This document shows, in pieces, positions 8,721 to 17,556 of a stretch of 64,000 nt of DNA. Each line of letters opens with the position of its first letter. The stretch's first letter is position 1. The notes under the pieces are model-generated. The model had not been told where the DNA came from. It saw only the letters and a program-made list of their open reading frames with translations, and did not search any database. This DNA comes from Bacillus sp. BP-3 (lineage in GTDB: Bacteria > Bacillota > Bacilli > Bacillales > Bacillaceae_G): positions 219,138-283,137 of the forward strand of contig NZ_JAQOTJ010000001.1 in assembly GCF_028401955.1 (NCBI RefSeq), in the 5' to 3' direction. The translations under genes were made by a program, and so were the position numbers.

Positions 8721-8976
8721 GTATGAGAATCTGTTTGGTAATTTGGTGGAGATTACAAAATAAAGTATTTTGAGTACAAAGAATTGTAAAAGGACTTATT
8801 GTTGGGAGCAGTATTGTATTAGATGTATGTAGTAAGCGCAGGTCTTTAGGGAGTAGAATGAAAGGGAGTTCCTAAAAAAGATCTCCTTAATTATTGAGCG
8901 TCTTCATGCTCACTTAGGTCATAAGTGTCATTTAGAAGCAGCACATTCGAAATTTTAAGTAAAATACTTACAGTGT
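8721..8976. other. Intergenic region between safA and coxA
   Basis: No ORF with a convincing ribosome site, no repeat shared with the rest of the window, and no clear promoter were found here. A small GAGC-GTCTTCAT-GCTC hairpin near 8900 is visible. The coxA promoter probably lies in the right half, but no -10/-35 pair stood out. Confidence 0.5.
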
Positions 8977-9050
8977 AAAAAACCTCTTTGTGACTCATGA
9001 TAAGAAGGAGCTTTTCGAATGAAAAGTTCATTCTAACAGAGGGGGTTTTT
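8977..9050 (+). promoter_or_regulatory. coxA leader hairpin enclosing the Shine-Dalgarno
   Basis: AAAAACCTCTTTG (8978-8990) can pair with CAGAGGGGGTTTTT (9037-9050), with G-T wobbles. The enclosed 46 nt hold a further hairpin, GAATGAA-AAG-TTCATTC. The right arm contains the coxA Shine-Dalgarno GAGGGGG and ends in a T5 run 3 nt before the TTG start. The fold looks like an intrinsic terminator and would also hide the ribosome site. Confidence 0.55.
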
Positions 9051-9053
9051 GCA

Positions 9054-9761
9054 TTGAACAAAAAAATTAAAATTATTGCTGCTTCTTTGTTAGTTACCAG
9101 TGCGTTAGCTGCATGTGGTACACCGAAAAATAAAAGTGCGATGGACCGTAATGCTACTTATAATTATGAGCGCACATCTTATGAGAATGCGTATCCGCAT
9201 AGAGATAATGTAGCAGGTACAGACCGTTACACAGATTATGTCACATACCGTAACGATACGCGAACTGACCAGTATGGGAATGTAAAGTATACAAAAATTA
9301 ATCAAGACGTTCACAATCGTCGTGATAACGTTGGATACAATTATTACCGTGATGTAAACTATCATGGACAAATGACGAACCCATACCCAACTCGTAATGT
9401 AACGATGAACAACACGTATATAAACAACGATGGAAAAGTAGCTGAAGCAGTTTCCAACCGAGTAAAAGGGATGGATAATGTAGATCGTGTTTCTACTGTT
9501 GTACGTGGTAATGATGTTGTCATTGCGGTCAAAACTCGCAACAATCCAGACGAAAAAGCGCTAGAAAATGACATTCGCAAAGCTGTTGCGCCTCTTGTGA
9601 ACAATCGTAATGTCTATGTAACAGCAAAAGCAGATATGTTTACTCGCGTTGATACAATGAGTACGCAGCTACGAAATGGAACAATTACAAATGATTTAAA
9701 TCGTGATGTAACAAATATGTTCCGAGACCTTCGTACAAATGTAACTAACGTGGTGCGATAA
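9054..9761 (+). CDS. coxA: YhcN/YlaJ-family spore lipoprotein (CoxA)
   Basis: 235 residues from a TTG start at 9054, which has GAGGGGG 8 nt upstream. The longer frame from 8997 lacks a ribosome site and would put residues before the signal peptide. NKKIKIIAASLLVTSALAAC is a lipoprotein signal with lipobox LAAC. The middle is Tyr/Asn/Arg-rich and the C-terminal half (VAEAVSNRVKGMDNVDRVSTVV onward) is the YhcN/YlaJ sporulation lipoprotein domain. In B. subtilis the gene next to safA is coxA, coding for a cortex-associated protein, which supports the name. Confidence 0.87.
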   Translation: MNKKIKIIAASLLVTSALAACGTPKNKSAMDRNATYNYERTSYENAYPHRDNVAGTDRYTDYVTYRNDTRTDQYGNVKYTKINQDVHNRRDNVGYNYYRDVNYHGQMTNPYPTRNVTMNNTYINNDGKVAEAVSNRVKGMDNVDRVSTVVRGNDVVIAVKTRNNPDEKALENDIRKAVAPLVNNRNVYVTAKADMFTRVDTMSTQLRNGTITNDLNRDVTNMFRDLRTNVTNVVR

Positions 9762-9762
9762 T

Positions 9763-9796
9763 GGAAAGAGGGGGAATTATTTCCCCTTCTTTTTAT
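9763..9796. terminator. Bidirectional terminator between coxA and the kinase gene
   Basis: GAAAGAGGGGGAA pairs with TTCCCCTTCTTTT. The stem lies between convergent genes, overlaps the last codons of the minus-strand kinase, and has T-rich flanks on the plus side and an A-run that reads as T on the other. Confidence 0.8.
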
Positions 9797-10307
9797 TTAT
9801 GTAGTGTATTGCTTTTTCTGTTAATAAATGAATATTTTCTATGCAGTCTAATTGAAGTTCATCTTCTAATAAGTCTGCATTAATTGTACTATAATGTTGT
9901 TTTAATTCATGTAAGTCCGTGATGAGTTGATTTGGCTGAGGATTTGTTTTTCGTTCATTTAGTCGACGCGCCCAGACAGATTCATCACTGCAAATACATG
10001 AAATAGACGTTAAAATCCCTTCTCGTTGTTCGACCCAAGATTTTAACTTCAGTACGTCCTCTAAATGGTTATAGCCAAAATCGATAATAACGGTTGCATT
10101 GCAAGCAAGAGTGGATTCTAACAATCGGAAAAGAATATCAAAGCAAATTTTGTTTCGAGTAAAATAATCTGTTACATGTTTAGCGATGGAGTCATATAAA
10201 TCGTCTTTATGAATAACCAGTATATGTAGCTGTGCGCCTACAGAATTTGATATTGTTGTTTTACCGGTACATATTTTTCCCCTAAATAAGATCACTTGTG
10301 TCATCAT
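9777..10307 (-). CDS. P-loop NTP-binding kinase-like protein
   Basis: 176 residues. It opens MMTQVILFRGKICTGKTTI, a Walker A motif (GKICTGKT) of the small-kinase/AAA_33 or chloramphenicol-phosphotransferase-like type. A central VIIDFGYNH strand may serve as Walker B, and ARRLNER is a lid-like Arg motif. An ATG frame extends upstream to 10418, but the ATG at 10307 has AAAGGA 6 nt before it and places the P-loop at the N-terminus as usual. The substrate is unknown. The gene is inserted on the opposite strand between coxA and bofC, which are adjacent in other bacilli as far as I know. Confidence 0.75.
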   Translation of the reverse strand: MMTQVILFRGKICTGKTTISNSVGAQLHILVIHKDDLYDSIAKHVTDYFTRNKICFDILFRLLESTLACNATVIIDFGYNHLEDVLKLKSWVEQREGILTSISCICSDESVWARRLNERKTNPQPNQLITDLHELKQHYSTINADLLEDELQLDCIENIHLLTEKAIHYINKKKGK

Positions 10308-10401
10308 TCTATATCCTTTCTTTATAAGTGTTCTCCATATTCGACATTTTGTGAAATGATCCTTCTTTTTAGAGACAGCGTTTTTGATTATTATTTTTTT
10401 C

Positions 10402-10430
10402 TTGCTTTCTCTTAGCATTAATGTTATATT
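10402..10430 (+). promoter_or_regulatory. Candidate sigma-A promoter for structured RNA 1
   Basis: TTGCTT (10402-10407) and TATATT (10425-10430) are separated by exactly 17 nt. A start near 10437 would give an RNA of about 118 nt ending at the strong terminator at 10525-10555, with no ORF between. Confidence 0.45.
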
Positions 10431-10436
10431 AACAAA

Positions 10437-10555
10437 GCGATGAGCTAATTTACGTAAGACGAGAGATATGCTTAAGTGCTAAACACGCGGATGTGGCCGC
10501 CTGGTCTCTCGCCGTAAACGCATCAAGACGCCTGCATGACAGGCGTCTTTCTTAT
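10437..10555 (+). ncRNA. Candidate structured non-coding RNA upstream of bofC
   Basis: No ORF is present, but strong nested pairing is: outer helix TTTACG (10449-10454) with CGTAAA (10513-10518), helix CGAGAGA (10460-10466) with TCTCTCG (10505-10511), then inside a GTG-CTAAA-CAC hairpin and a GCGG-ATGTGG-CCGC hairpin (10487-10500). A perfect 10-bp terminator AAGACGCCTG/CAGGCGTCTT with a T-rich tail follows at 10525. The layout of promoter, multi-branched fold and terminator is that of a small RNA or a riboswitch-like leader. I do not recognise the family. Confidence 0.6.
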
Positions 10556-10571
10556 TTATATAGAAAATGGT

Positions 10572-10606
10572 AGCGGAATAGGTTGAAGAACTTATTCCGC
10601 TTTTTT
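10572..10606 (+). terminator. Second intrinsic terminator after structured RNA 1
   Basis: A perfect 9-bp stem AGCGGAATA/TATTCCGCT with a 12-nt loop and a T6 run. It is a tandem back-up to the terminator ending at about 10555, with no gene between them. Confidence 0.85.
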
Positions 10607-10751
10607 GTGTTCTTAATCTTGTACACCTCCTTCTTTATGGATAAAAGAAATTATTTTATACAAATTCATTTTAAATTCTTCGACATATCAATTGCTGTTA
10701 TGCAGAATAAAACATAACCGCTACTTGCTTTCTCCTTTTGTTTTAAACCTT

Positions 10752-10828
10752 GCATGTGGCAGGAACAGGCCCTGACCGTTTCTATGTATGGCCAGATGCT
10801 CTCGCCCACCTAAAAGCGAGGGGTTTTT
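10752..10828 (+). ncRNA. Candidate second small RNA or leader upstream of bofC
   Basis: GCATGTGGC (10752-10760) pairs with GCCAGATGC (10791-10799) as an 8-bp stem with one G-G mismatch, and encloses CAGG/CCTG. It is followed directly by a terminator with stem CTCTCGC/GCGAGGG and a T5 run at 10824. The 5' end is not defined. It could also be the 3' end of a longer transcript from 10610. No coding potential was seen between 10610 and 10890. Confidence 0.45.
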
Positions 10829-10893
10829 AATTTATATCTATATAATGAGTTAATGCTGCTTTTCGAGATATCTAACTTCGAATCTTCTAAGGG

Positions 10894-10921
10894 GCATAAA
10901 ACTTTTATTTTCGGCCAAACT
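10894..10921 (+). promoter_or_regulatory. Candidate sigma-F/sigma-G promoter of bofC
   Basis: GCATA (10894-10898), 14 nt, then GGCCAAACT (10913-10921). This matches the forespore sigma-F consensus GYATA - about 15 nt - GGnnAnAnT at all fixed positions. BofC acts from the forespore side of the sigma-K checkpoint, so the match makes biological sense. The start codon lies about 43 nt downstream. Confidence 0.55.
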
Positions 10922-10963
10922 GTAAATAGAAGTTTTTATTTTCCCTAAAAGAGGTGACAGCAT

Positions 10964-11494
10964 ATGAAGTTCATGATCGTTGCCATGCAGATTGTGCTAG
11001 CTGCGTTTTGTTTGTATCATGAATCGAATGTAGCATTGGCAGAGAGTTCGGGTAATGCAGCTAGACAGGAGCCTCAAATTACAGTCATGTTGCAGCGTAT
11101 ATATTTAGATGGGGAAGTGAGTCAGGAGATTATTAGAGAAGAAGTTGTGAATTTAGAAAAGCTTTTAGAGCAATATGAAGATTGGCAACTCGTTGACCGA
11201 GATGATGTGCAAATTGTATTGCAACAGCACATTGATGATATTTCGCCGTTATTAAAAACGAGTGGGTATTTTGGCGTTTCGAAAGAGGGAATTCTCCAAA
11301 TTTTTAACGGTGTGCCGAAAGATGACAATGCCATTCATTCCTTCTTTCAAATTGATATAAAAAAGATGGAAAGTTATCAGCGTGAACAGCTGAAGCGAGG
11401 AATTCGGGTGAAGTCAAAAGAGCGGTTCGTAAAAGTGATGAAAGATATGGAACAATATTCTCTGAGAAATGGAAACAGCCGTAGCGTAAGGTAG
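10964..11494 (+). CDS. bofC: Forespore checkpoint regulator BofC
   Basis: 176 residues. An N-terminal signal sequence (FMIVAMQIVLAAFCLY, cleavage likely after VALAES) exports it to the intermembrane space. In Bacillus BofC inhibits the SpoIVB protease and so delays pro-sigma-K processing until the forespore signals. The mature part (ITVMLQRIYLDGEVSQEII onward) and the late GYFGVSKEGILQIFNG segment match the two-domain BofC fold. The ATG has AGAGGTGA upstream. A forespore-type promoter precedes it and a terminator overlaps its stop. It lies directly upstream of ruvAB. Confidence 0.92.
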   Translation: MKFMIVAMQIVLAAFCLYHESNVALAESSGNAARQEPQITVMLQRIYLDGEVSQEIIREEVVNLEKLLEQYEDWQLVDRDDVQIVLQQHIDDISPLLKTSGYFGVSKEGILQIFNGVPKDDNAIHSFFQIDIKKMESYQREQLKRGIRVKSKERFVKVMKDMEQYSLRNGNSRSVR

Positions 11495-11518
11495 CTGCGG
11501 CTTGTTTCTTATTTTTAT
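11472..11518 (+). terminator. Terminator overlapping the bofC stop codon
   Basis: GAAAC-AGCCGTAGC pairs with GCTGCGGCT-T-GTTTC; the TAG stop of bofC lies in the loop side of the stem. A T-rich tail follows. Confidence 0.85.
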
Positions 11519-11661
11519 TTTGCTAAAATCATTTTTCAAGAGCAGCGTGTTAATATGAAAATGAAAAAATAGGATAGAGAACATTTGTTGGGGGAACCTC
11601 GCATTTCTAATGTTATTTATGTTAAAATGGAATACATGATTTGAGAGGGAGAGATACAGTT

Positions 11662-12279
11662 TTGTTTGAATATATTACAGGTTATGTGGAATATGTAGGA
11701 CCGGAGTATATCGTTCTTGATCATAATGGAATTGGTTATCAAATTTTCACGCCAAATCCGTATGTATTCCAAAGAAGTAAACAAGAACTTCGTGTATATA
11801 CATATCATTATGTAAGAGAAGATATAATGGCCCTTTACGGATTTAAAACGCGTGAAGAGCGTTTACTATTTACAAAGCTTTTAGGTGTATCGGGGATTGG
11901 GCCGAAGGGAGCGCTTGCGATTTTAGCTTCAGGTCAAACGGGGCAGGTTGTACAAGCGATTGAACATGAGGATGAAAAATTCTTAGTGAAGTTCCCAGGT
12001 GTTGGAAAGAAAACAGCGCGTCAAATGATTTTAGACTTAAAAGGGAAATTGGCGGATGTTGTGCCTGATGCTTTTGTTGACTTATTTTCAGATGCAGAGC
12101 GTTTCGATGAGAAGAAGGGAACATCTGTCGAACTTGATGAAGCTTTGGAAGCACTTAGAGCACTTGGATATGCAGAGCGAGAAGTATCTCGCGTCGTGCC
12201 AGAATTATTAAAAGAATCACTTACGACGGATCAATATATTAAAAAGGCACTTAGTCTTTTACTAAACGGTAAGAGGTGA
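11662..12279 (+). CDS. ruvA: Holliday junction branch migration protein RuvA
   Basis: 205 residues. RuvA tetramers bind four-way junctions and load RuvB. The N-terminal OB-fold starts [22 protein letters not shown]. Tandem helix-hairpin-helix motifs are at about 71-90 ([14 protein letters not shown]) and 106-120 ([14 protein letters not shown]). The C-terminal RuvB-binding domain carries the usual ALGYAEREV. The family start is MFEY, so the TTG at 11662, 8 nt after GAGAGGGAGAG, was chosen over the TTG at 11641. It overlaps the ruvB ribosome site. Confidence 0.95.
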   Translation: MFEYITGYVEYVGPEYIVLDHNGIGYQIFTPNPYVFQRSKQELRVYTYHYVREDIMALYGFKTREERLLFTKLLGVSGIGPKGALAILASGQTGQVVQAIEHEDEKFLVKFPGVGKKTARQMILDLKGKLADVVPDAFVDLFSDAERFDEKKGTSVELDEALEALRALGYAEREVSRVVPELLKESLTTDQYIKKALSLLLNGKR

Positions 12280-12284
12280 GTAGA

Positions 12285-13286
12285 ATGGATGAACGTCTCG
12301 TTTCAGGAGAATCCGCGTATGAAGATGCGGACTTAGAATATTCGTTAAGACCACAAACGCTCCGTCAATATATTGGCCAAGATAAAGCAAAGCATAATTT
12401 AGAAGTATTTATTGAAGCGGCGAAAATGCGTGAGGAAACGTTAGATCACGTCTTATTATATGGACCACCAGGACTTGGGAAAACGACATTAGCAAACATT
12501 ATTGCGAATGAAATGGGCGTGAATATTCGTACAACGTCAGGACCAGCAATTGAACGACCTGGTGATTTAGCAGCAGTATTAACAGCACTTCAACCGGGTG
12601 ATGTTTTATTTATTGATGAAATTCACCGTTTACATCGTTCAATTGAAGAGGTGTTGTATCCAGCAATGGAAGATTTTTGTCTTGACATTGTCATTGGAAA
12701 AGGCCCAAGTGCACGCTCCGTTCGGCTCGATTTACCTCCATTTACGTTAATTGGAGCAACAACGCGTGCAGGGGCGTTATCTGCACCACTTCGAGATCGC
12801 TTCGGTGTATTGTCTCGTTTAGAATATTACACAGTTGATCAGTTATCAGCCATTGTAGAACGTACTGCAGAAGTGTTTGAGGTGGAAATTGACTCCTTAG
12901 CTGCCTTAGAAATTGCAAGGCGTGCACGAGGTACGCCTCGTATTGCCAATCGTTTATTGCGCCGTGTACGTGATTTTGCGCAAGTTCGAGGCGATGGAAC
13001 GATTGCGATAGAAATTACGCAAATGGCCCTCGAACTACTACAAGTAGATAAGCTTGGGCTTGATCATATTGACCATAAATTATTGCTTGGTATTATTGAA
13101 AAATTCCGCGGTGGTCCAGTTGGATTAGAGACGGTTTCTGCAACTATAGGTGAAGAATCACATACAATTGAAGATGTGTATGAGCCATATTTACTACAAA
13201 TTGGCTTCTTGCAAAGAACGCCAAGAGGTCGTATTGTTACACCGCTTGTATATGAACACTTTGGATTAGAGATGCCACAAGCATGA
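12285..13286 (+). CDS. ruvB: Holliday junction branch migration ATPase RuvB
   Basis: 333 residues, AAA+ motor that drives branch migration with RuvA. Walker [10 protein letters not shown] (about 59-67), Walker [10 protein letters not shown] (about 106-114), sensor [18 protein letters not shown] and the C-terminal winged helix ending [16 protein letters not shown] are all present. The ATG at 12285 gives the family start [13 protein letters not shown] three codons earlier is inside the Shine-Dalgarno and was not used. It sits 5 nt after the ruvA stop, in the same operon. Confidence 0.96.
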   Translation: MDERLVSGESAYEDADLEYSLRPQTLRQYIGQDKAKHNLEVFIEAAKMREETLDHVLLYGPPGLGKTTLANIIANEMGVNIRTTSGPAIERPGDLAAVLTALQPGDVLFIDEIHRLHRSIEEVLYPAMEDFCLDIVIGKGPSARSVRLDLPPFTLIGATTRAGALSAPLRDRFGVLSRLEYYTVDQLSAIVERTAEVFEVEIDSLAALEIARRARGTPRIANRLLRRVRDFAQVRGDGTIAIEITQMALELLQVDKLGLDHIDHKLLLGIIEKFRGGPVGLETVSATIGEESHTIEDVYEPYLLQIGFLQRTPRGRIVTPLVYEHFGLEMPQA

Positions 13287-13483
13287 CGGATATGCCAAAG
13301 CTGCTCATTACAGTAGGTATTCTTTTCATAGTTGTTGGATTAGCTTGGAAGTTTATAGGTAGGCTTCCAGGCGATATTTTTGTGAAAAGGGGAAACGTTA
13401 CCTTTTATTTTCCCATCATTACGTGTATTGTGATAAGTATTGTATTATCTTTTATTATGTACGTAATAAATAGATTTAAATAG
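13283..13483 (+). CDS. DUF2905 family small membrane protein
   Basis: 66 residues with two hydrophobic segments ([19 protein letters not shown] and [20 protein letters not shown]) joined by the conserved [19 protein letters not shown] loop that defines DUF2905. Its ATG overlaps the ruvB TGA as ATGA, so it is translationally coupled to ruvB. Function unknown. The same neighbour between ruvB and queA is common in Bacillus. Confidence 0.88.
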   Translation: MTDMPKLLITVGILFIVVGLAWKFIGRLPGDIFVKRGNVTFYFPIITCIVISIVLSFIMYVINRFK

Positions 13484-13502
13484 AAATAGGTGAACATAAG
13501 TT

Positions 13503-14555
13503 ATGGATATTAATCTGTTTGATTTTCATTTACCAGAAGAACTCATTGCACAAGTGCCACTTGAAGAGCGGGAAACATCAAGATTAATGGTGTTAGATCG
13601 TGAAACGGGCGAGATTCAGCATAAACATTTCATGGATATTCTTTCTTATTTACATGAAGGGGATTGCTTAGTTTTAAATGAAACGAAAGTAATGCCTGCT
13701 CGTTTGCACGGTGTAAAAGAAGATACAGGTGCACATATTGAAGTGCTTTTATTAAAGCAAGAAGATGGGGATACTTGGGAGACACTTGTTAAACCAGCGA
13801 AACGTGTGAAAGAAGGAACGATTATTTCTTTTGGCGAAGGAAAGCTAAAAGCAATATGTATCGGAACTGGCGAACAAGGCGGACGTCATTTGGAATTTTC
13901 ATATGACGGCATTTTCTATGAAATTTTAGATGAGCTTGGTGAAATGCCGCTTCCTCCGTATATTAAAGAAACACTTGAAGACCGTGACCGTTATCAGACG
14001 GTATTTGCACGTGAGGTTGGTTCAGCAGCAGCGCCAACAGCAGGACTTCATTTTACAGAAGAGCTGTTAGAAGAACTGAAGAAAAAAGGTATTCAGTTAG
14101 CGTTTATTACGCTTCATGTTGGTCTAGGGACATTTAGACCGGTTTCTGCAGATACAATTGAAGAACACCATATGCATGCGGAATATTATCATATGTCAGC
14201 GGAAACGGCAGACCTTTTAAATCGTGTGAAGCAAGAAGGTGGTCGTATTATTACTGTTGGAACAACATCAACGCGTACACTTGAAACGATTGCAACAGAT
14301 AATAATGGTAAGATTTGCGCGGCTTCTGGCTGGACTGATATTTTTATGTATCCAGGATATGAATTTAAAGCAATTGATGGTTTAATTACAAACTTCCATT
14401 TGCCAAAATCAACTTTAATTATGCTTGTGAGTGCATTTGCAGGAAGAGAAAATGTTCTTCATGCCTACAATGAAGCGGTAAAAGAAAAATATCGTTTCTT
14501 TAGCTTCGGTGATGCGATGTTTGTTGCATCTCACTCTCAAGTAGAGAAGAAATAA
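13503..14555 (+). CDS. queA: S-adenosylmethionine:tRNA ribosyltransferase-isomerase
   Basis: 350 residues. QueA transfers and isomerises the ribose of SAM onto preQ1 at tRNA position 34, giving epoxyqueuosine. Recognisable segments are the start [53 protein letters not shown] and [13 protein letters not shown]. It precedes tgt by 15 nt, so the two steps of queuosine insertion are encoded together. Start ATG with a weak AGGTGA upstream. Confidence 0.96.
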   Translation: MDINLFDFHLPEELIAQVPLEERETSRLMVLDRETGEIQHKHFMDILSYLHEGDCLVLNETKVMPARLHGVKEDTGAHIEVLLLKQEDGDTWETLVKPAKRVKEGTIISFGEGKLKAICIGTGEQGGRHLEFSYDGIFYEILDELGEMPLPPYIKETLEDRDRYQTVFAREVGSAAAPTAGLHFTEELLEELKKKGIQLAFITLHVGLGTFRPVSADTIEEHHMHAEYYHMSAETADLLNRVKQEGGRIITVGTTSTRTLETIATDNNGKICAASGWTDIFMYPGYEFKAIDGLITNFHLPKSTLIMLVSAFAGRENVLHAYNEAVKEKYRFFSFGDAMFVASHSQVEKK

Positions 14556-15710
<1,155 letters not shown>

Positions 15711-15737
15711 TACATAATAATTGAGGAGGAATAAAAG

Positions 15738-15998
15738 ATGAATCCAGGTATGATGAATATTGTCATGATCGTTGCGATGTTTGCGATTTTCTACTTCTTA
15801 TTAATTCGTCCGCAACAAAAACGTCAAAAGGCTGTAGCGCAAATGCAAAGCGAACTGACAAAAGGTGATGTAATCGTAACAATTGGTGGCTTACACGGTA
15901 CAATTGAATCTGTAAATGATACAACAATTGTGATTAAATCTGGTGGTTCACACCTTACATTTGATCGTAGCGCAATTCGTGAAGTTGTGAAAAACTAA
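15738..15998 (+). CDS. yajC: Preprotein translocase subunit YajC
   Basis: 86 residues. One N-terminal membrane helix (MMNIVMIVAMFAIFYFLLI) is followed by the RPQQKRQK basic turn and the conserved KGDVIVTIGGLHGTIESV domain. YajC associates with SecDF in bacteria; secDF lies 4 kb downstream in this window. AGGAGG Shine-Dalgarno. Last gene before a strong terminator. Confidence 0.94.
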   Translation: MNPGMMNIVMIVAMFAIFYFLLIRPQQKRQKAVAQMQSELTKGDVIVTIGGLHGTIESVNDTTIVIKSGGSHLTFDRSAIREVVKN

Positions 15999-16001
15999 TG
16001 C

Positions 16002-16043
16002 AAAAGGTGCCCTAAAAGTATTACTTTTAGGACACCTTTTTTT
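16002..16043 (+). terminator. Terminator after yajC
   Basis: A long stem AAAAGGTGCCCTAAAAGTA/TTACTTTTAGGACACCTTTT with one mismatch, ending in T7. Confidence 0.93.
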
Positions 16044-16122
16044 AATAAACGTAAGTATTGCTAGTAAATAATAACGAGAATGAGAAAATATAATTTGCTT
16101 TTTCTAGTGGATTTTGACTTGT

Positions 16123-16320
16123 GAAATGTATCCCGCTATTCGTGGGCAGTAAGCCCCCCACCTCAAGGTTGAGAGAGAAACATTGTCTAGCTCCAGTGGC
16201 TAGAATGTTCGGTGGCTTCGCTTCTTCCTACGAGGTAAAAACACCTCTACGTCAGAAGCTCCATCCCCCTCACATTCTGAACGAGCCACTTCCGCATTTC
16301 TTTATTGTCCAGCTTCTATG
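16123..16320. repeat. Family A repeat copy 2 interrupted by a family B repeat
   Basis: The left part (TATCCCGCTATTCGTGGGCA, then GCCCCCCACCTCAAGGTTGAGAGAG) is family A in the same orientation as the copy at 160. From about 16181 it switches to TTGTCTAGCTCCAGTGGCTAG and ends with TTGTCCAGCTTCTA near 16319, a second repeat type. Inside, CATTCTGAACGAGCCACTTCCGC is the reverse complement of a segment in the copy at 22566-22594. The block fills the gap between yajC and the next gene. Confidence 0.72.
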
Positions 16321-16321
16321 T

Positions 16322-16708
16322 TTAATATGTTGTTCGCTTACCGATGTTGACTCCAAGTATGCCTCCAATTGTACTTGCTGCAATAATGATAAGTTGATAT
16401 AGAAGTTGTGCGCTTGATAATGTCGATGAAAACCCTAAATAATTTACAAGAAATACGAGAATAGCAAATATGCCTCCAGTTGATCCACCAACAAACCATC
16501 CTTTTCCTTGTGCTTTTACTCCAGCAACAAATCCAGCGATTACTGTCGACACAATGGCAAGGATAAGAAGTGCGATGGATAAAGTCCCTTCATTTATGTT
16601 TGTAAATTTCAATAATAAAGCAATGATGATGCTTGCTAGGCAAGCGAAAATAAGTAAGGTAACGATGCCGAATCCAACTGCAATTGATAATTTTTTCGTT
16701 CCATCCAT
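16322..16708 (-). CDS. TIGR04086-family membrane protein (YrzE-like)
   Basis: 128 residues with four predicted membrane helices (about 8-33, 42-62, 73-91 and 97-121) and Gly-rich turns (AGFVAGVKAQGKGWFVGGSTGG). This matches the small four-helix Firmicute family TIGR04086. Function unknown. The ATG follows AGGAGAG. Its stop lies 2 nt from the end of the family A/B repeat, so the 3' flank is repeat DNA. Confidence 0.75.
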   Translation of the reverse strand: MDGTKKLSIAVGFGIVTLLIFACLASIIIALLLKFTNINEGTLSIALLILAIVSTVIAGFVAGVKAQGKGWFVGGSTGGIFAILVFLVNYLGFSSTLSSAQLLYQLIIIAASTIGGILGVNIGKRTTY

Positions 16709-16822
16709 AGAGCATCTCTCCTTTCTAATACAAGCATATTTCCTCTTTTACTAAGTTAGACTAGTTTCTTTTTGTGCGGGGAAACTAATGGGTAGAAATT
16801 GCAATGAGAAAGGAAAGAGAAG

Positions 16823-17479
16823 ATGGAACTACTTCAAATTGTCTTTCGAACAATTCTTTTATATAGTGTGATGTTAATTATTTTTCGGCTCATGGGAAAA
16901 CGTGAAATTGGTGAATTAAGTGTTTTAGACTTAGTTGTGTTTATTATGCTTGGTGAAATGGCGGTTATTGCAATTGAAAATATGGATAAGGCAATTTGGC
17001 ATCAACTCGTTCCGATGGTGCTGATTATGATTATTCAAATTGTGTTATCCTTTGTCTCACTAAAAAGTCAGCGTATGCGTCACATATTAGAAGGAGAACC
17101 AGCTATTATCGTACGTGAGGGAAAGATAGATGAAAAGCAGATGCGTAAGCAGCGATACAACATGGATGATTTACTTATGCAATTACGTGAGGAAAGTATC
17201 GGTGATATACGTGATGTCGAGTATGCGATTTTAGAGCCATCGGGAAGGTTATCAATATTTGAAAAACAAAAAAGTAAAAAAAGTAAAAATGACACACCAT
17301 TATTTTCACTTCCGCTTATTATTGATGGAGAGATTCAGAAAAAACATTTATACATGATGGAACATACTGATATATGGCTGAAGGATAAGTTAAAGAAATT
17401 AGGACATACCGATATTGAGAAGATTTCATATTGTAGTTTTCAAAATGGTCAGTTTTTTGTGGATTTAAAAGATGAGTAA
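16823..17479 (+). CDS. DUF421 domain-containing membrane protein (YetF/YrbG-like)
   Basis: 218 residues. Three N-terminal membrane helices (about 4-22, 34-52, 60-78), with the family signature RLMGKREIGELSVLDLVVFIMLGE between the first two, lead into the cytoplasmic DUF421 domain (HILEGEPAIIVREGKIDEKQMRKQRYNMDDLLMQLRE). A DUF421 gene (yrbG) sits near spoVB in B. subtilis, so this is probably its ortholog. Related YetF-type proteins are linked to spore membrane biology, but no function is shown here. Confidence 0.85.
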   Translation: MELLQIVFRTILLYSVMLIIFRLMGKREIGELSVLDLVVFIMLGEMAVIAIENMDKAIWHQLVPMVLIMIIQIVLSFVSLKSQRMRHILEGEPAIIVREGKIDEKQMRKQRYNMDDLLMQLREESIGDIRDVEYAILEPSGRLSIFEKQKSKKSKNDTPLFSLPLIIDGEIQKKHLYMMEHTDIWLKDKLKKLGHTDIEKISYCSFQNGQFFVDLKDE

Positions 17480-17556
17480 ATATACGATCCAAACAGGACT
17501 TCATGGAACTTTGTAGAATAGAAGAGGGAAAAGAAGTCTAATTTGGAGTGAATGAT

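Noticed and set aside
10555-10642. Minus-strand AAGGAGGTG followed by a short frame
   Set aside because: A very good Shine-Dalgarno is present, but the only frames need a GTG inside it or an ATT start and give about 21-24 residues of no particular character. It overlaps the terminator at 10572-10606.
16121-16402. Plus-strand ORF of 93 codons
   Set aside because: It runs through the family A/B repeat and into the antisense of the TIGR04086 gene and has no ribosome site.
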